Origin: Bryobacterales bacterium
GTDB lineage: Bacteria > Acidobacteriota > Terriglobia > Bryobacterales > Bryobacteraceae
Assembly: GCA_020846745.1 (NCBI GenBank)
Contig: JADLDI010000122.1
Span: forward strand, 1-36,597
Direction: 5' to 3'
Length of the DNA: 36,597 nt
This document shows, piece by piece, positions 8,891-17,342 of the stretch. Position 1 is the first letter of the stretch. The number at the start of each line of letters is the position of its first letter. A program made the position numbers and the translations under genes. The notes below the pieces were generated by a model that did not search any database, had not been told where the DNA came from, and saw nothing but the letters and a program-made list of their open reading frames with translations.

Positions 8891-10221
8891 AGAATCCCAT
8901 GAACCAGATCAATCGCCGGAACTTCCTCCGTGGCGCGGGTGTCGCCCTCGCGCTCCCCTGGATGGAATCGGCGAAAGCCGCCCCTGCCAAACCACCGCTG
9001 CGCTTCGGTTGTATCTTTTTTTCAAACGGTGTCGAACCCATCCACTGGTGGGCGAAAGGCAGTGGCGCCAACATGCAGCTCGGCCTGGTGCTCGAGCCAA
9101 TGCTGCCCCATCGCGAAGATATCGTCTTCCTCAAGGGTCTTTATAACCAGACCGCCGTCGCCTCCACCAGCCCCCACCTCGGCCGCATGCCCAACATGCT
9201 CTCGGGCGCGACCGTCTCGCTTGACCCCGCCGTTATCCGCGTCGGCGCCACCATGGACCAGGTGCTTTCGCAACGCATCGGCAACCAAACCGCTATTCCC
9301 AGCCTCGTCCTCGGCATCGAACCCAACGAACTCCGCCTCGAGGACGGTTTGTCGATGATCTACGGCTCGTCCCTTTCGTGGGCCTCCCCCGGCAAGCCTG
9401 CCACCAAGGAGATCTACCCCGCCCGCGTCTTCGATCGGCTGGTCGGCGACGGTAAAGGCCGCCAACTCGACCGCAGCATTCTCGACGCTGTCCTCCAGGA
9501 ATCTCGCGACCTGCGGCCGAAGGTCAACGCATCGGACCGCCGCAAACTCGACGAGTATCTCGAATCCATCCGCGACATCGAGAAACGCCTCGAACGTGCC
9601 GGCAAAGACGACCGCTTAGAGGGTTGGCGCCCCACCCTCAAAGAGCCGAACATGGAGCGCCCCACCGAAACGCTCCCCCAGAATGTCCCCGATCATATGA
9701 AGCTGATGCTCGACTTAGTCGTGCTCGCCTTTCAGATGGATAAAACGCGCATCGCGACACTGATGCTGAACAACGACCTCTCGCAGATGAACTTCCGCTT
9801 CCTCAAAGGCGTCGAAGGCGCGCTCCACTTAGACCTCACCCATAACGGCAAAGCCCCCAAAGCCGAAGCGATGTATCTCCGGACCAACCAGTATCACGTC
9901 GAGCAGTTAGCCTACATCGTCGACCGCATGAAGAAGATCGACGAAGGCGGCCAGACCCTCTTCGATAACTCGCTCCTCCTGTTCGGTTCGAACCTGTTCG
10001 ACGGCGACGCCCACAGCGCCGACGAAATGCCGCTCATCCTCGCCGGCCGCGCCGGTGGAGCCCTCAAAACCGGCCGCATCCTCAACTACATGGCCAAAGG
10101 CGACGACGCACGCCGTGCCTGCCGCCTGTACCTCTCCATCATGGAGAAAATGGGCGTCCAACTCGCCCACTTCGGCGACGCCGATAAGCCGCTTGAAAAC
10201 CTCTGGTCCGGCGAAGTCTGA
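8887..10221 (+). CDS. DUF1552 domain protein, Tat-exported
   Basis: A 444-residue protein of the DUF1552 family, the usual genomic partner of DUF1592 cytochromes. The N-terminus carries a twin-arginine signal (NRRNFLRGAGVALALPW), so it is probably exported folded. Recognisable stretches include RFGCIFFSNGVEPIHWW near residue 40, GSSLSWASPGKP near 160, and the C-terminal NSLLLFGSNLFDGDAHS with LAGRAGG. The fold resembles the alkaline phosphatase/sulfatase-like DUF1501 group, but I see no proof of a metal site. The ATG overlaps the upstream stop (ATGA); a second ATG four codons later is an alternative start that leaves the Tat motif intact. It likely works with the cytochrome upstream in the periplasm; the substrate is unknown. 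Confidence 0.92.
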   Translation: MKNPMNQINRRNFLRGAGVALALPWMESAKAAPAKPPLRFGCIFFSNGVEPIHWWAKGSGANMQLGLVLEPMLPHREDIVFLKGLYNQTAVASTSPHLGRMPNMLSGATVSLDPAVIRVGATMDQVLSQRIGNQTAIPSLVLGIEPNELRLEDGLSMIYGSSLSWASPGKPATKEIYPARVFDRLVGDGKGRQLDRSILDAVLQESRDLRPKVNASDRRKLDEYLESIRDIEKRLERAGKDDRLEGWRPTLKEPNMERPTETLPQNVPDHMKLMLDLVVLAFQMDKTRIATLMLNNDLSQMNFRFLKGVEGALHLDLTHNGKAPKAEAMYLRTNQYHVEQLAYIVDRMKKIDEGGQTLFDNSLLLFGSNLFDGDAHSADEMPLILAGRAGGALKTGRILNYMAKGDDARRACRLYLSIMEKMGVQLAHFGDADKPLENLWSGEV

Positions 10222-10245
10222 GCGCCGGACGGCAGAGGCCGGTGA

Positions 10246-10368
10246 GTGGATAAAGTAGTCATCGCGGATACTTCACCGCTTAACTATTTGCTTCTGTTTG
10301 ACTGCGTAGAGGTGCTTCCGCAACTGTACGGTAACATCACGGTGGAACGCCATCGACCGAGCCGTTGA
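10246..10368 (+). pseudogene. Remnant of a PIN-domain (VapC/DUF3368-like) toxin
   Basis: A 40-codon frame starting at GTG encodes VVIADTSPLNYLLL followed by FDCVEVLPQLYGNITV. This is the N-terminal beta1-alpha1 signature of PIN nucleases of the DUF3368 group (usual form: ADTSP with the first catalytic Asp, then 'LP.LYG...V'). Family members are about 150 residues, and this frame stops at TGA soon after strand 2, so all but the first acidic residue of the active site is lost. Bases after the stop in other frames contain AVEW, possibly part of a shifted continuation. No antitoxin gene is visible upstream. I infer a decayed toxin, not an active one. Confidence 0.6.
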
Positions 10369-10419
10369 GTGGACGTTTCCACTACACCCGTTCAATCAGA
10401 TCTGTAATTCGTTTTAGTC

Positions 10420-11193
10420 TTACAACCCCAAAATCCGCCGGACATTCCCGCTGCGGATCTTCTCCTTCACCGCCGCCGGAACATCCAGGATCTCTAACTT
10501 AGTAATCGCCGGGTCCGGATAGTGGAACGGCATGCCCGTCCCGAACACAACCCGATCCTCGCCTAAGTTCTCCACTAACTTACCCACTTCATTACTAATC
10601 TCCACCGCCAGCAAACTGATCTCGATCGCGTAATTGGGCGGCAGCCCATTGTTCTTCTGCCCCAAAATCGACCCGCCCAGTCCCGGACCGTTCATCACAA
10701 TGAACTTCGCCTGCGGAGCCGCCTTGATCGCCGCCGCGATCTCCACGGGCGACACATCCGCAATATCCACCAGCCAGCTTTGTTGCCGCCTATCTTCCAC
10801 CCGCACCGGAATCGTGATCGCCATCCCCCGCTCCGTTGCCGCGTGGATCAACTCCATCGCCGCCGGATCGGTCAACTTGTAGTTGTGCCAGTGCGGATAC
10901 ATGCGCAGCGCCTTCATCCCCCACTTCTCGTGGCATTCTTTCAGATCGTCGCGCCATCCGGCATAGCCGGGATTCAACACGGCGCCGCCAATCAGCCGGT
11001 CGCGATGCTCGCGGATATCGGCCGCCACCTCCTCGTTACCCGAATGGGCGCTCCGATACGTAATCGCTGAAGCGCTCGACACCACCGCCTTCTCGATCCG
11101 CTTCTTATCCATCAGCCTGAGTAACTGGCCGGCGGTATTATGCCGTAACTGCCGGAAGGCGAAGTGCCCTAAGTACGCATTCACATCGATCAT
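10420..11193 (-). CDS. Amidohydrolase-2 family protein, metal motif degenerate
   Basis: A 257-residue TIM-barrel protein of the amidohydrolase-2 (PF04909-like) family. Family features are MKALRMYPHWHNYKLTDP in the middle, FIVMNGPG for a strand-6 segment, and the C-terminal DRVVFGTGMPFHYPDPAITKLE with NVRRILGL. The strand-1 motif, normally D-x-H-x-H, reads IDVNAYLGHF, so the two metal-binding histidines are absent or shifted. Its catalytic competence, or metal dependence, is therefore doubtful. The ATG overlaps the upstream amidohydrolase stop (ATGA at 11190-11193), so the two are co-translated and may form a complementary pair. There is no signal peptide, unlike the partner. The substrate is unknown. 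Confidence 0.85.
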   Translation of the reverse strand: MIDVNAYLGHFAFRQLRHNTAGQLLRLMDKKRIEKAVVSSASAITYRSAHSGNEEVAADIREHRDRLIGGAVLNPGYAGWRDDLKECHEKWGMKALRMYPHWHNYKLTDPAAMELIHAATERGMAITIPVRVEDRRQQSWLVDIADVSPVEIAAAIKAAPQAKFIVMNGPGLGGSILGQKNNGLPPNYAIEISLLAVEISNEVGKLVENLGEDRVVFGTGMPFHYPDPAITKLEILDVPAAVKEKIRSGNVRRILGL

Positions 11194-12056
11194 CGCGATC
11201 CACCTCGCCGCGCCAAAATCTTCTGCATGTTCGCCCCGGCGATCTTCTTCCGATCGGCCTCGCTGATATCCGCGCCGCGCATACGTCCTACGCTCGCCGT
11301 CATCGACATATCGCAGGCAAATAGCAACCGGTCCGCGCCGATGGTTTGCGCCGCTTTCTCCAGCACGCCTTCGTCAATCACGCTCCCGCTCGTGTCCAGG
11401 TAAATAGTCGGCGCATTCTTCAGCGCTTTCAACTCCCACTCCCAATCGCCGCCGCCGCAAATATGCGCGCAGATGATCATCGCCTCCGGATAGCGCTTGC
11501 CTAACTCCGCGAAATCGGCCCCATCGCTAATGCGCGGCTGTGGCGAGGGCAGCCATGTGGTGTGCCCGGCGTGGTGCAACACCGGGATCTTCATCTCGAT
11601 CGCCAACTCGATAATCGGAAACACTACCGGCTCGGTGCACTTGTAATCGTTATACAGCTTAATGCCGATGAAGCCGCGATCCATCGACCGCTTCATTTCC
11701 TCCAGCGCCGGTTTCCCGTAGCCCGGGTTGATCGTGCAATAACCCAGCACGCGTCCTTTGAACCGGGCCATTTCTTCCGCCAGCCAGTCGTTACACACCC
11801 GGATGTTTTCGTGGCGCATCGGCCGCTCTAAAGGCAGAATCGAGCAACACACCTGCTCGATGCCCAACTTGTCGCACGCGTCGATCACCGCCCGGTCCGC
11901 TTCTTTCCAATCCGGACGCGAGCGGTGGAACAGATGCGAATGCGCATCGATCACCTTTGCTCCGCCCCAGTCCAGTCCCGCGCCGGACACCATCCCGGCC
12001 GATCCCGCCGCGGTGGCCGTCGCTGTCGCCGTAGCCAAAAATGTTCGCCGTTTCAT
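11190..12056 (-). CDS. Tat-exported amidohydrolase-2 family protein
   Basis: A 288-residue amidohydrolase from ATG 12056. It begins MKRRTFLATATATATAAGS, a twin-arginine-type leader, and an AGGA lies five bases upstream. The frame stays open further upstream, but that part is Arg/Lys-rich and unlikely to be translated. The strand-1 metal motif IDAHSHLFH is intact. HHAGHTTWLP (strand 4-5), MIICAHICGGGDWEWE and the late aspartate in RLLFACDMSMTASVGR complete the family pattern. A hydrolase or decarboxylase role on a small organic acid is plausible for the family, but the substrate is not predictable. It is the first gene of a two-gene unit with the degenerate homologue downstream. Confidence 0.88.
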   Translation of the reverse strand: MKRRTFLATATATATAAGSAGMVSGAGLDWGGAKVIDAHSHLFHRSRPDWKEADRAVIDACDKLGIEQVCCSILPLERPMRHENIRVCNDWLAEEMARFKGRVLGYCTINPGYGKPALEEMKRSMDRGFIGIKLYNDYKCTEPVVFPIIELAIEMKIPVLHHAGHTTWLPSPQPRISDGADFAELGKRYPEAMIICAHICGGGDWEWELKALKNAPTIYLDTSGSVIDEGVLEKAAQTIGADRLLFACDMSMTASVGRMRGADISEADRKKIAGANMQKILARRGGSR

Positions 12057-12243
12057 GATTCCTGCGTAAACAACGTCAGCCCGTTTACGCCTGTCCTTTC
12101 GATATGAACGCTTACTACGGTAGCGCAGCACAGCGGCCTCCGCTCACGGCACAATTCAGCCGCACACCCCGAGGTCCGAAATTGCCCGCAACTGGACTGA
12201 TTCCACGGCCTTGTCATACTTCCCAGGTGGTATCATTGGAGCG

Positions 12244-12600
12244 ATGCCGGAAGGATACCTACCCATCTTTCTTTTCCTGGCTCTCGCCATCGCTTTCCCC
12301 GTTGTAGCTATTGTTGCCGCAAAGCTCGTGCGCCCGTCCGCGCCCGCGCTCACCAAGCTTGAGGCTTATGAATGCGGCATCAAGGCTGTCGGCACCTCCC
12401 GCGGCCGCTACACGGTGCGTTTCTATATCATTGCCATCCTGTTTGTCATCTTCGACGTCGAGACCATTTTCCTTTTCCCCTGGGCGGTCCGCTACCGCCA
12501 GCTTGGTTGGTTTGGGGTTGCGGAAGTCGCCGTCTTTTTGGCTATTCTCGTCGTCGGTTATCTCTGGGCTTACAAAAAGGGCGCCTTGGAATGGGTTTGA
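12244..12600 (+). CDS. nuoA: NADH-quinone oxidoreductase subunit A (NuoA), orphan
   Basis: A 118-residue inner-membrane protein with three transmembrane helices (about residues 5-27, 60-80 and 88-108). It has the NuoA hallmarks: YECGI with its conserved E-C-G, and RFYIIAILFVIFDVETIFLFPWA. It forms part of the proton-pumping membrane arm of complex I. I chose ATG 12244 because MPEGYLP matches the usual NuoA N-terminus and a GGAG precedes it, although only two bases away. An in-frame TTG at 12211 is the alternative. NuoA normally heads a nuoA-N operon. Here the next gene overlaps its end by ten bases but is a TIGR03437-like exported protein, so this copy is separated from nuoB. Confidence 0.93.
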   Translation: MPEGYLPIFLFLALAIAFPVVAIVAAKLVRPSAPALTKLEAYECGIKAVGTSRGRYTVRFYIIAILFVIFDVETIFLFPWAVRYRQLGWFGVAEVAVFLAILVVGYLWAYKKGALEWV

Positions 12601-14390
12601 TTTCAAAGAAACTTCTCGTTTGCTCCTCCTTTCTTTTTATTGTTTCTCCGCTATTCGCGGTTCCTAAGCTTCGCTTAAGCGATACCGTCATAGGACCGGT
12701 TACCGTGACGCAAGGAAGTTCTCCCGCGGCGCAGGACATTGAGGCCTTTGCTCCCGCCGTCGGCGGTGGAGACTTGAATACGGAGACTTCCAGTCTTCGC
12801 CTCACCACCGCATCCACAGCCAACTGGGTTACTGCCACCGTCGGTAGCCGTCGTGCCTGTTCGAAACGCGAAGGCGATTGCCTTCCCATCAGGTTCACGT
12901 TCGCCACCCAGCAACTGCAAACCGGCCGCTACAGCGCGACGGTTACTGTCTCTGACCCGAACGCGGTCGACGCTCCGCAGAATGTGCTGGTTATCGTTCA
13001 GGTCGGTGGCGGTGTCCCCGCTTCCATCGATTTCTACCTCCCGCCCGGCGGGTCCGCTCAGCGCGAGTTTGTCACCAACAGCCGGGTCTCCGGCGCCGCC
13101 ACCACCCAAAGCGGCGGCGATTGGTTAACGCTCGTCCTCGGCGGCGCAGGCAGCTTCGATTTCGTTCAGCCATACACCATCAACGCGAAGCCCCCGGCCA
13201 CCCTCGCCGAAGGCACCTACCGCGGCACCGTCTCGTTGCGCAATTCCGCTTTCGCGGGTGACAACAAGGATGTTGCCGTCACGCTGCGCGTCACCAACAG
13301 CCCTATCGCCGCCTCCAATACCGACCGGCTGCGCGTGCGCCTGGCCCAGAACTCCACCACAGTCGACCGTACGGTTCTGATCTACAACGGTGGAAAGGGC
13401 GCCCTTACCGTCAGCGAAGCCACTGCCACCACCGAAGCGGGCGGCAATTGGATGAAGACCGTTCAGATCGCCGGTACCAACTACTTCACCACCACCTTCT
13501 CTACGGAAGGCGTAAGCCCCGGTATCTACAAAGGCAACCTGGCTTTTGCCACTAACGGTGTCAACGGGACAGTCAACGTTCCCGTCGAATTTGAAGTTGT
13601 CCCGCAAGGTCCCGCGGGCATCCGCTTGAACGGCGTGCAGGATATCGCAGCCTTCCAGGAAGGCGACGTCCTCGCCGCCGGTATGATCGTGGCCGCCTTT
13701 GGCGAACAGCTCTCTTATGAGAAGCCCGCCGTCAACACCTCCACCACACAACTGCCCACCACGTTGGGCGGTGTACAGGTGTTTGTCAACGACAAGGCGG
13801 CGCCGCTGTTCTACACCTCTTACGATCAGGTCAACTTCCTCGTTCCCGTCGATACGCCCGAAGGCGAAGGCGCCATCCGCATCGATCGCGGCGGCCAGCG
13901 CGGCAACACCATCTCCGCCCGCTTCAAGCGTGCCGTTCCTAAGCTTCTGCGGCTGCAGTTGCGCAACATCGGCATCGTCATCCCCGAACCCCGCGACTAT
14001 TACGCCATCGCCGTCAACGCCTCCGACGGTACGCTGTCGCTCCCGCGCGAATTCAACATTCCCGGGTCGCGGCCGTCGAAGCCCGGTGAAGTAGTCGTCC
14101 TGTTCGGTATCGGCTTCGGACCTACCACACCCACGGTCGCCAGTGGAGCCGTGGCGCCGTCCAATCCGCCGGCCGTCGTAAATTCCGACCGCAAGACCGT
14201 CTTCTTCGGCGCCCTCGCCCTCAACAGCGGCGCTCCGCAAGAGGCCGCTTTTGTAGGCCTCGCCCCCGGGTTTGCCGGACTCTATCAAATCAACGTCGTG
14301 GTCCCGGCCAACTCGCCCAAGGGCGATGTTCCAGTCCGCGTTCAAATGGATACCGCGGCTAGCGAATACGGCTTCATCGCCGTCGAGTAA
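12591..14390 (+). CDS. Exported Ig-like protein with TIGR03437-like C-terminal domain
   Basis: A 599-residue secreted protein starting at ATG 12591, inside the end of nuoA. The open frame extends 73 codons upstream, but that part only shadows nuoA in another phase. The signal peptide is MGLISKKLLVCSSFLFIVSPLFA. The N-terminal 320 residues contain about three BACON/Ig-like units, seen as repeated phrases: TTASTANWVTATVG, TQSGGDWLTLVLGG and TTEAGGNWMKTVQIAG. Each is followed by a 'G.Y.G.(V/L)' strand such as GTYRGTVSLRN and GIYKGNLAF. The C-terminal 230 residues match the Solibacter-type domain (VLAAGMIVAAFGEQLS, YDQVNFLVPVDTPEG, VVLFGIGFGPTTP, AFVGLAPGFAGLYQINVVVP). It probably functions at or outside the cell surface; its ligand is unknown. 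It directly abuts the AlaX-like gene. Confidence 0.88.
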   Translation: MGLISKKLLVCSSFLFIVSPLFAVPKLRLSDTVIGPVTVTQGSSPAAQDIEAFAPAVGGGDLNTETSSLRLTTASTANWVTATVGSRRACSKREGDCLPIRFTFATQQLQTGRYSATVTVSDPNAVDAPQNVLVIVQVGGGVPASIDFYLPPGGSAQREFVTNSRVSGAATTQSGGDWLTLVLGGAGSFDFVQPYTINAKPPATLAEGTYRGTVSLRNSAFAGDNKDVAVTLRVTNSPIAASNTDRLRVRLAQNSTTVDRTVLIYNGGKGALTVSEATATTEAGGNWMKTVQIAGTNYFTTTFSTEGVSPGIYKGNLAFATNGVNGTVNVPVEFEVVPQGPAGIRLNGVQDIAAFQEGDVLAAGMIVAAFGEQLSYEKPAVNTSTTQLPTTLGGVQVFVNDKAAPLFYTSYDQVNFLVPVDTPEGEGAIRIDRGGQRGNTISARFKRAVPKLLRLQLRNIGIVIPEPRDYYAIAVNASDGTLSLPREFNIPGSRPSKPGEVVVLFGIGFGPTTPTVASGAVAPSNPPAVVNSDRKTVFFGALALNSGAPQEAAFVGLAPGFAGLYQINVVVPANSPKGDVPVRVQMDTAASEYGFIAVE

Positions 14391-15563
14391 ATGTCCAGCA
14401 GCCGGCTCTATTACAACGATTGTTACCTGAGCCGGTTTCGCGCTTCGGTCACACACTCGGAAGGCGATGCGGTCTATCTGGATCGCACCGCCTTCTACCC
14501 CACCTCCGGCGGCCAACCCTTTGACCTTGGCGACATCGGCGGCATCGCCGTCCTCGACGTCATCGAAGAAGAAGATCGCGTCCGCCACGTCCTCGCCTCT
14601 GCCTTGCCGCCCGGCGAATACGACTGCGCCATCGATTGGACCCGCCGCTTCGACCATATGCAGCAGCATACGGGTCAGCACCTGCTGTCGGCCATCTTAT
14701 TCGAAACCTTCGGCTACCCCACCGTCAGTTTCCACCTCGGCCAGGAAACCTCCACCATCGATATCGAGGCCTCGGCGCTCTCGCCGGAACAACTCCGCGA
14801 AGCCGAACGCCGGGTCAACGAAATCGTCTTCGAAAATCGACCGGTTACCATCTCCTATCACGACGCTTCAGACGACAGCCTTGGGCTGCGCAAAGCCAGC
14901 GAACGCTCTGGCATACTCCGTGTCGTCTCCATCGAAGGCGTCGACCGCAGCGCCTGCGGCGGTACCCACGTCCGCTCCACCGCGGAAATCGGACCCGTCC
15001 AGATCCGCCGCCTCGACAAGATCCGGCAAACCATTCGCGTCGAATTCATCTGCGGCTGGCGGACCGTTCGCCGCGCCCGCGCCGATTTCGATGCTCTCTC
15101 GCGTGTGGCGCGCGTATTTTCGTCGTCCATTGACGACGCGCCGGGGATGGTCGAGGCACAACGCGAGCGGCTGCTCGAAACCGATAAGAGAGCGAAGAGC
15201 GTAGCCACGCAATTCGCGATGATGCTCGGCACACAGCTGTACCAGAACATCGAGCCCAATCGCGCCGGCGTTCGAGTGGGTATCCGCATCGTGGCAGACA
15301 CTCTTGGCGACGAATTGCGAACCGAGGCCCAGTACTTCACCAAGGGGGAGAAGGCTGTTTTCATCGGAATCGTCCAGGAACCTCCCACCGTTCTGCTGGC
15401 GATATCACCCGACATTAAGGAACAAGCTGGCGCGGTTCTGAAACCCATGCTCACTACGGTCGGCGGTAGAGGTGGCGGAAGCGCTCAGATGGCGCAAGGG
15501 AGTGTGCCGACCCGCGAAGCGGCACAAGCAATCATGGTGGTTCTAACGAGTCACTTCGCGTAG
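14391..15563 (+). CDS. alaX: AlaX-type alanyl-tRNA editing protein with DHHA1 domain
   Basis: A 390-residue free-standing homologue of the AlaRS editing domain, which hydrolyses Ser-tRNA(Ala) or Gly-tRNA(Ala). The N-terminal part has RTAFYPTSGGQPFDLG. The zinc site is complete: HTGQH with H93 and H97, and SACGGTH with C189 and H193. The C-terminal third matches a DHHA1 domain, ending in GGRGGGSAQMAQG, so it is the long AlaX-L type rather than the short form. The ATG directly follows the TAA of the exported protein with no gap, so translation by reinitiation is likely. There is no functional link to its neighbours that I can see. Its 3' end overlaps the convergent transporter gene by 13 bases. 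Confidence 0.93.
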   Translation: MSSSRLYYNDCYLSRFRASVTHSEGDAVYLDRTAFYPTSGGQPFDLGDIGGIAVLDVIEEEDRVRHVLASALPPGEYDCAIDWTRRFDHMQQHTGQHLLSAILFETFGYPTVSFHLGQETSTIDIEASALSPEQLREAERRVNEIVFENRPVTISYHDASDDSLGLRKASERSGILRVVSIEGVDRSACGGTHVRSTAEIGPVQIRRLDKIRQTIRVEFICGWRTVRRARADFDALSRVARVFSSSIDDAPGMVEAQRERLLETDKRAKSVATQFAMMLGTQLYQNIEPNRAGVRVGIRIVADTLGDELRTEAQYFTKGEKAVFIGIVQEPPTVLLAISPDIKEQAGAVLKPMLTTVGGRGGGSAQMAQGSVPTREAAQAIMVVLTSHFA

Positions 15564-16603
15564 AGCGGCGCAATCGAAATCAGCGCCAATCCCGCCACAT
15601 ACAGCACCAACGTGATATAAAACATCCGCTTCACGTCACCCGGCGCATTGGCCGCTTCATGCCAGTAGAACAATCCCCACAGCATGCTGATCAACGTGGC
15701 TCCCTGCCCCAGCGCGTAGCTGATCGCCGGACCCACTTGCACCGCCTTCGGTGCGCTCGCCGCTACGAAATTCGCCACTGCGCCGATCGACCAGATCATC
15801 CCACCCAGTAATCCCAACCCGTGCTGCTTCACCGTTCCGCGGAAATACTGCAGCATCGAAACCGGCTGCCCTTGCACCGGCAGGTTCGTGAAGAAGATGT
15901 TGTAGAACAGCGTCGTCGCGAACACGGCGGCTCCGAACACCAGGCCGATCGAGTACGGCCCCATTTCGATATCGTCAATCCGGCCCATCTCCACCAGCGG
16001 ATAGAACGACCCCATCAGCACGCCGCTGATCAGGCTCAGCACAATGCCCTTCACCGAACTCTGATGCGCGACCTTCTTCTTGGTTCCGTCCGCCAGCGCC
16101 TTCTGCCGTTCCGTTTTCTCGCGAAACTTCTGCAACCCGCGGTACGCCATCGAAGTCACGATAATCGCCAACACCACCACACCCGCGCCTGAGAACAGCA
16201 GATACGGATTGCCCTGCGGCCGCAGAATGTAGCTCCACACCACGCCGATCACCAGCGCCAACCCGATTCCGATCGGGAAGGCCACCGCCATGCCCGCCAC
16301 CGCAATTGCACCCACCAGCAGCATGTTCGCCAGGTTGAACACTCCACCTGCGGCCAGCACAAACGCGATTTGGCGCTTACGGACAATCGTCAGGTTGTCC
16401 AGCACCGTAATGTCCGCACCGAACGTCCCGAACGTCAGCGCCAATAGCCCTGCCGCCAGCAGCAAGCCCAGCGCAAAGTCGTAATAGAACAGTTCGAAGC
16501 GCCACCGCGAGCCTGCCAGTTTGGTCGTGTTCGCCCACGAACCCCAACACAGCATCGTCAGAATGGTCAGCAGCAGTGCCGTTATATAAGTGGTCGGAAT
16601 CAT
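15551..16603 (-). CDS. DMT-superfamily transporter, GRP/ureide-permease-like
   Basis: A 350-residue membrane protein with about ten hydrophobic helices in two halves. They are split by a basic cytoplasmic loop near residues 155-185 (REKTERQKALADGTKKK). The N-terminus TMLCWGSWANTTKLAGSRWR and FELFYYDFALG resemble the sugar/ureide branch of the drug/metabolite transporter superfamily (GRP, RhaT, plant ureide permease). A uptake role for a sugar or nitrogenous small molecule is an inference. The DUF1080 gene lies directly upstream on the same strand. A -10-like TATACT and a perfect palindrome lie 40-60 bases before the ATG, partly inside the DUF1080 3' end, so it may have its own regulated promoter. 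The ATG start gives MIPTTYITALLLTILT directly in helix 1. Confidence 0.85.
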   Translation of the reverse strand: MIPTTYITALLLTILTMLCWGSWANTTKLAGSRWRFELFYYDFALGLLLAAGLLALTFGTFGADITVLDNLTIVRKRQIAFVLAAGGVFNLANMLLVGAIAVAGMAVAFPIGIGLALVIGVVWSYILRPQGNPYLLFSGAGVVVLAIIVTSMAYRGLQKFREKTERQKALADGTKKKVAHQSSVKGIVLSLISGVLMGSFYPLVEMGRIDDIEMGPYSIGLVFGAAVFATTLFYNIFFTNLPVQGQPVSMLQYFRGTVKQHGLGLLGGMIWSIGAVANFVAASAPKAVQVGPAISYALGQGATLISMLWGLFYWHEAANAPGDVKRMFYITLVLYVAGLALISIAPLYAK

Positions 16604-16639
16604 GGACGCCCCAGTCTATCTGATCTTTCGTAAATGTCG

Positions 16640-16661
16640 AGTATAGCGTTGCATTATGCAA
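16640..16661 (-). promoter_or_regulatory. Candidate operator palindrome with -10 box before the transporter
   Basis: Reading on the minus strand, TTGCATAATGCAA (16661-16649) is a perfect inverted repeat around one central base. CGC and then TATACT (16645-16640) follow, a five-of-six match to a sigma70 -10 box. A repressor bound here would cover the -35/-10 region. No good -35 hexamer stands at 17 bases (TTGAAG is at about 19). Start codon of the transporter is 36 bases downstream. Confidence 0.4.
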
Positions 16662-17271
16662 GTTCTTCAATCAGCAGGTTCTTGAAGTGCATCTCGAGCG
16701 GCGGCCCGCCATGCAGTTGCAGCGCAATAAAGCCCGCCTGTTCGATACCGGCTTCCGCCTCCGTGTAGTCCACCGTGCGCACGCCATTTAGGTCCAGCGT
16801 GATGTGCGGACCCTCCGCGCGTACGACATACTCGTTCCAACCGTCTTTATTCAGCTTCAGCTTGCCTTCCGCCGGACCCGCCAACACCTTCTTCCGCCGC
16901 GACTCGTCGTACAGACAGCCCCAGTACTGTTGCCCCATATCAGCCTGGTAACCGATCACCTCGTGCGAGCCTTCCATCGGCTTACTCCGAAACTGAATGC
17001 CACTGTTACCCTTTCCGCTCGCGTCGGTCATACGGAAGGTCGCATGCAGTTCGAAGTTGCCGTAGCTCTTCCGCGTTCTTAGAAAGTCGTTGTACTTCAG
17101 CCCGGGCGACACCCCGATAATTACACCCTTCTCCAGCCGCCACAGTCCGGGCGTATCCACTATCCACTCGGCGAGATTCTTTCCGTTGAACAGCGGCTTC
17201 CGCTTCCCTGCCGCCACCGCTCGCATCAGGCCGCTTGCTGCGAACCCACCGATCAGGCTTCTCCGGGTCAT
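16654..17271 (-). CDS. DUF1080 (3-keto-disaccharide hydrolase-like) protein, Tat signal
   Basis: A 205-residue exported protein of the DUF1080 family, a LamG/concanavalin-like beta-sandwich seen on glycoside-processing proteins. The start is ATG 17271, giving MTRRSLIGGFAASGLMRAV, a twin-arginine-type leader; the open frame upstream has no signal logic. Family motifs are LFNGKNLAEWIV, NFELHATFRMTD, GNSGIQFRS, GYQADMGQQYWGCLYDE, WNEYVVRAEG and the C-terminal GFIALQLHGGPPLEMHFKNLLIEEL. Some DUF1080 members hydrolyse 3-keto-glycosides; I cannot tell whether this one does. The transporter gene downstream starts about 50 bases after its stop, so the two could share a transcript, consistent with sugar breakdown followed by uptake (inference). 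Confidence 0.9.
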   Translation of the reverse strand: MTRRSLIGGFAASGLMRAVAAGKRKPLFNGKNLAEWIVDTPGLWRLEKGVIIGVSPGLKYNDFLRTRKSYGNFELHATFRMTDASGKGNSGIQFRSKPMEGSHEVIGYQADMGQQYWGCLYDESRRKKVLAGPAEGKLKLNKDGWNEYVVRAEGPHITLDLNGVRTVDYTEAEAGIEQAGFIALQLHGGPPLEMHFKNLLIEELA

Positions 17272-17342
17272 GGTCAATCTAGATTCTACTTCTCTCCCAG
17301 AGTCGCCGTGTCGCGGCAATCAGGCGCCTCATCCAACCCGAG

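Noticed and set aside
13125..14681. 518-codon minus-strand frame
   Set aside because: Antisense to the TIGR03437-like and AlaX genes, which have clear family motifs; a GC-rich shadow.
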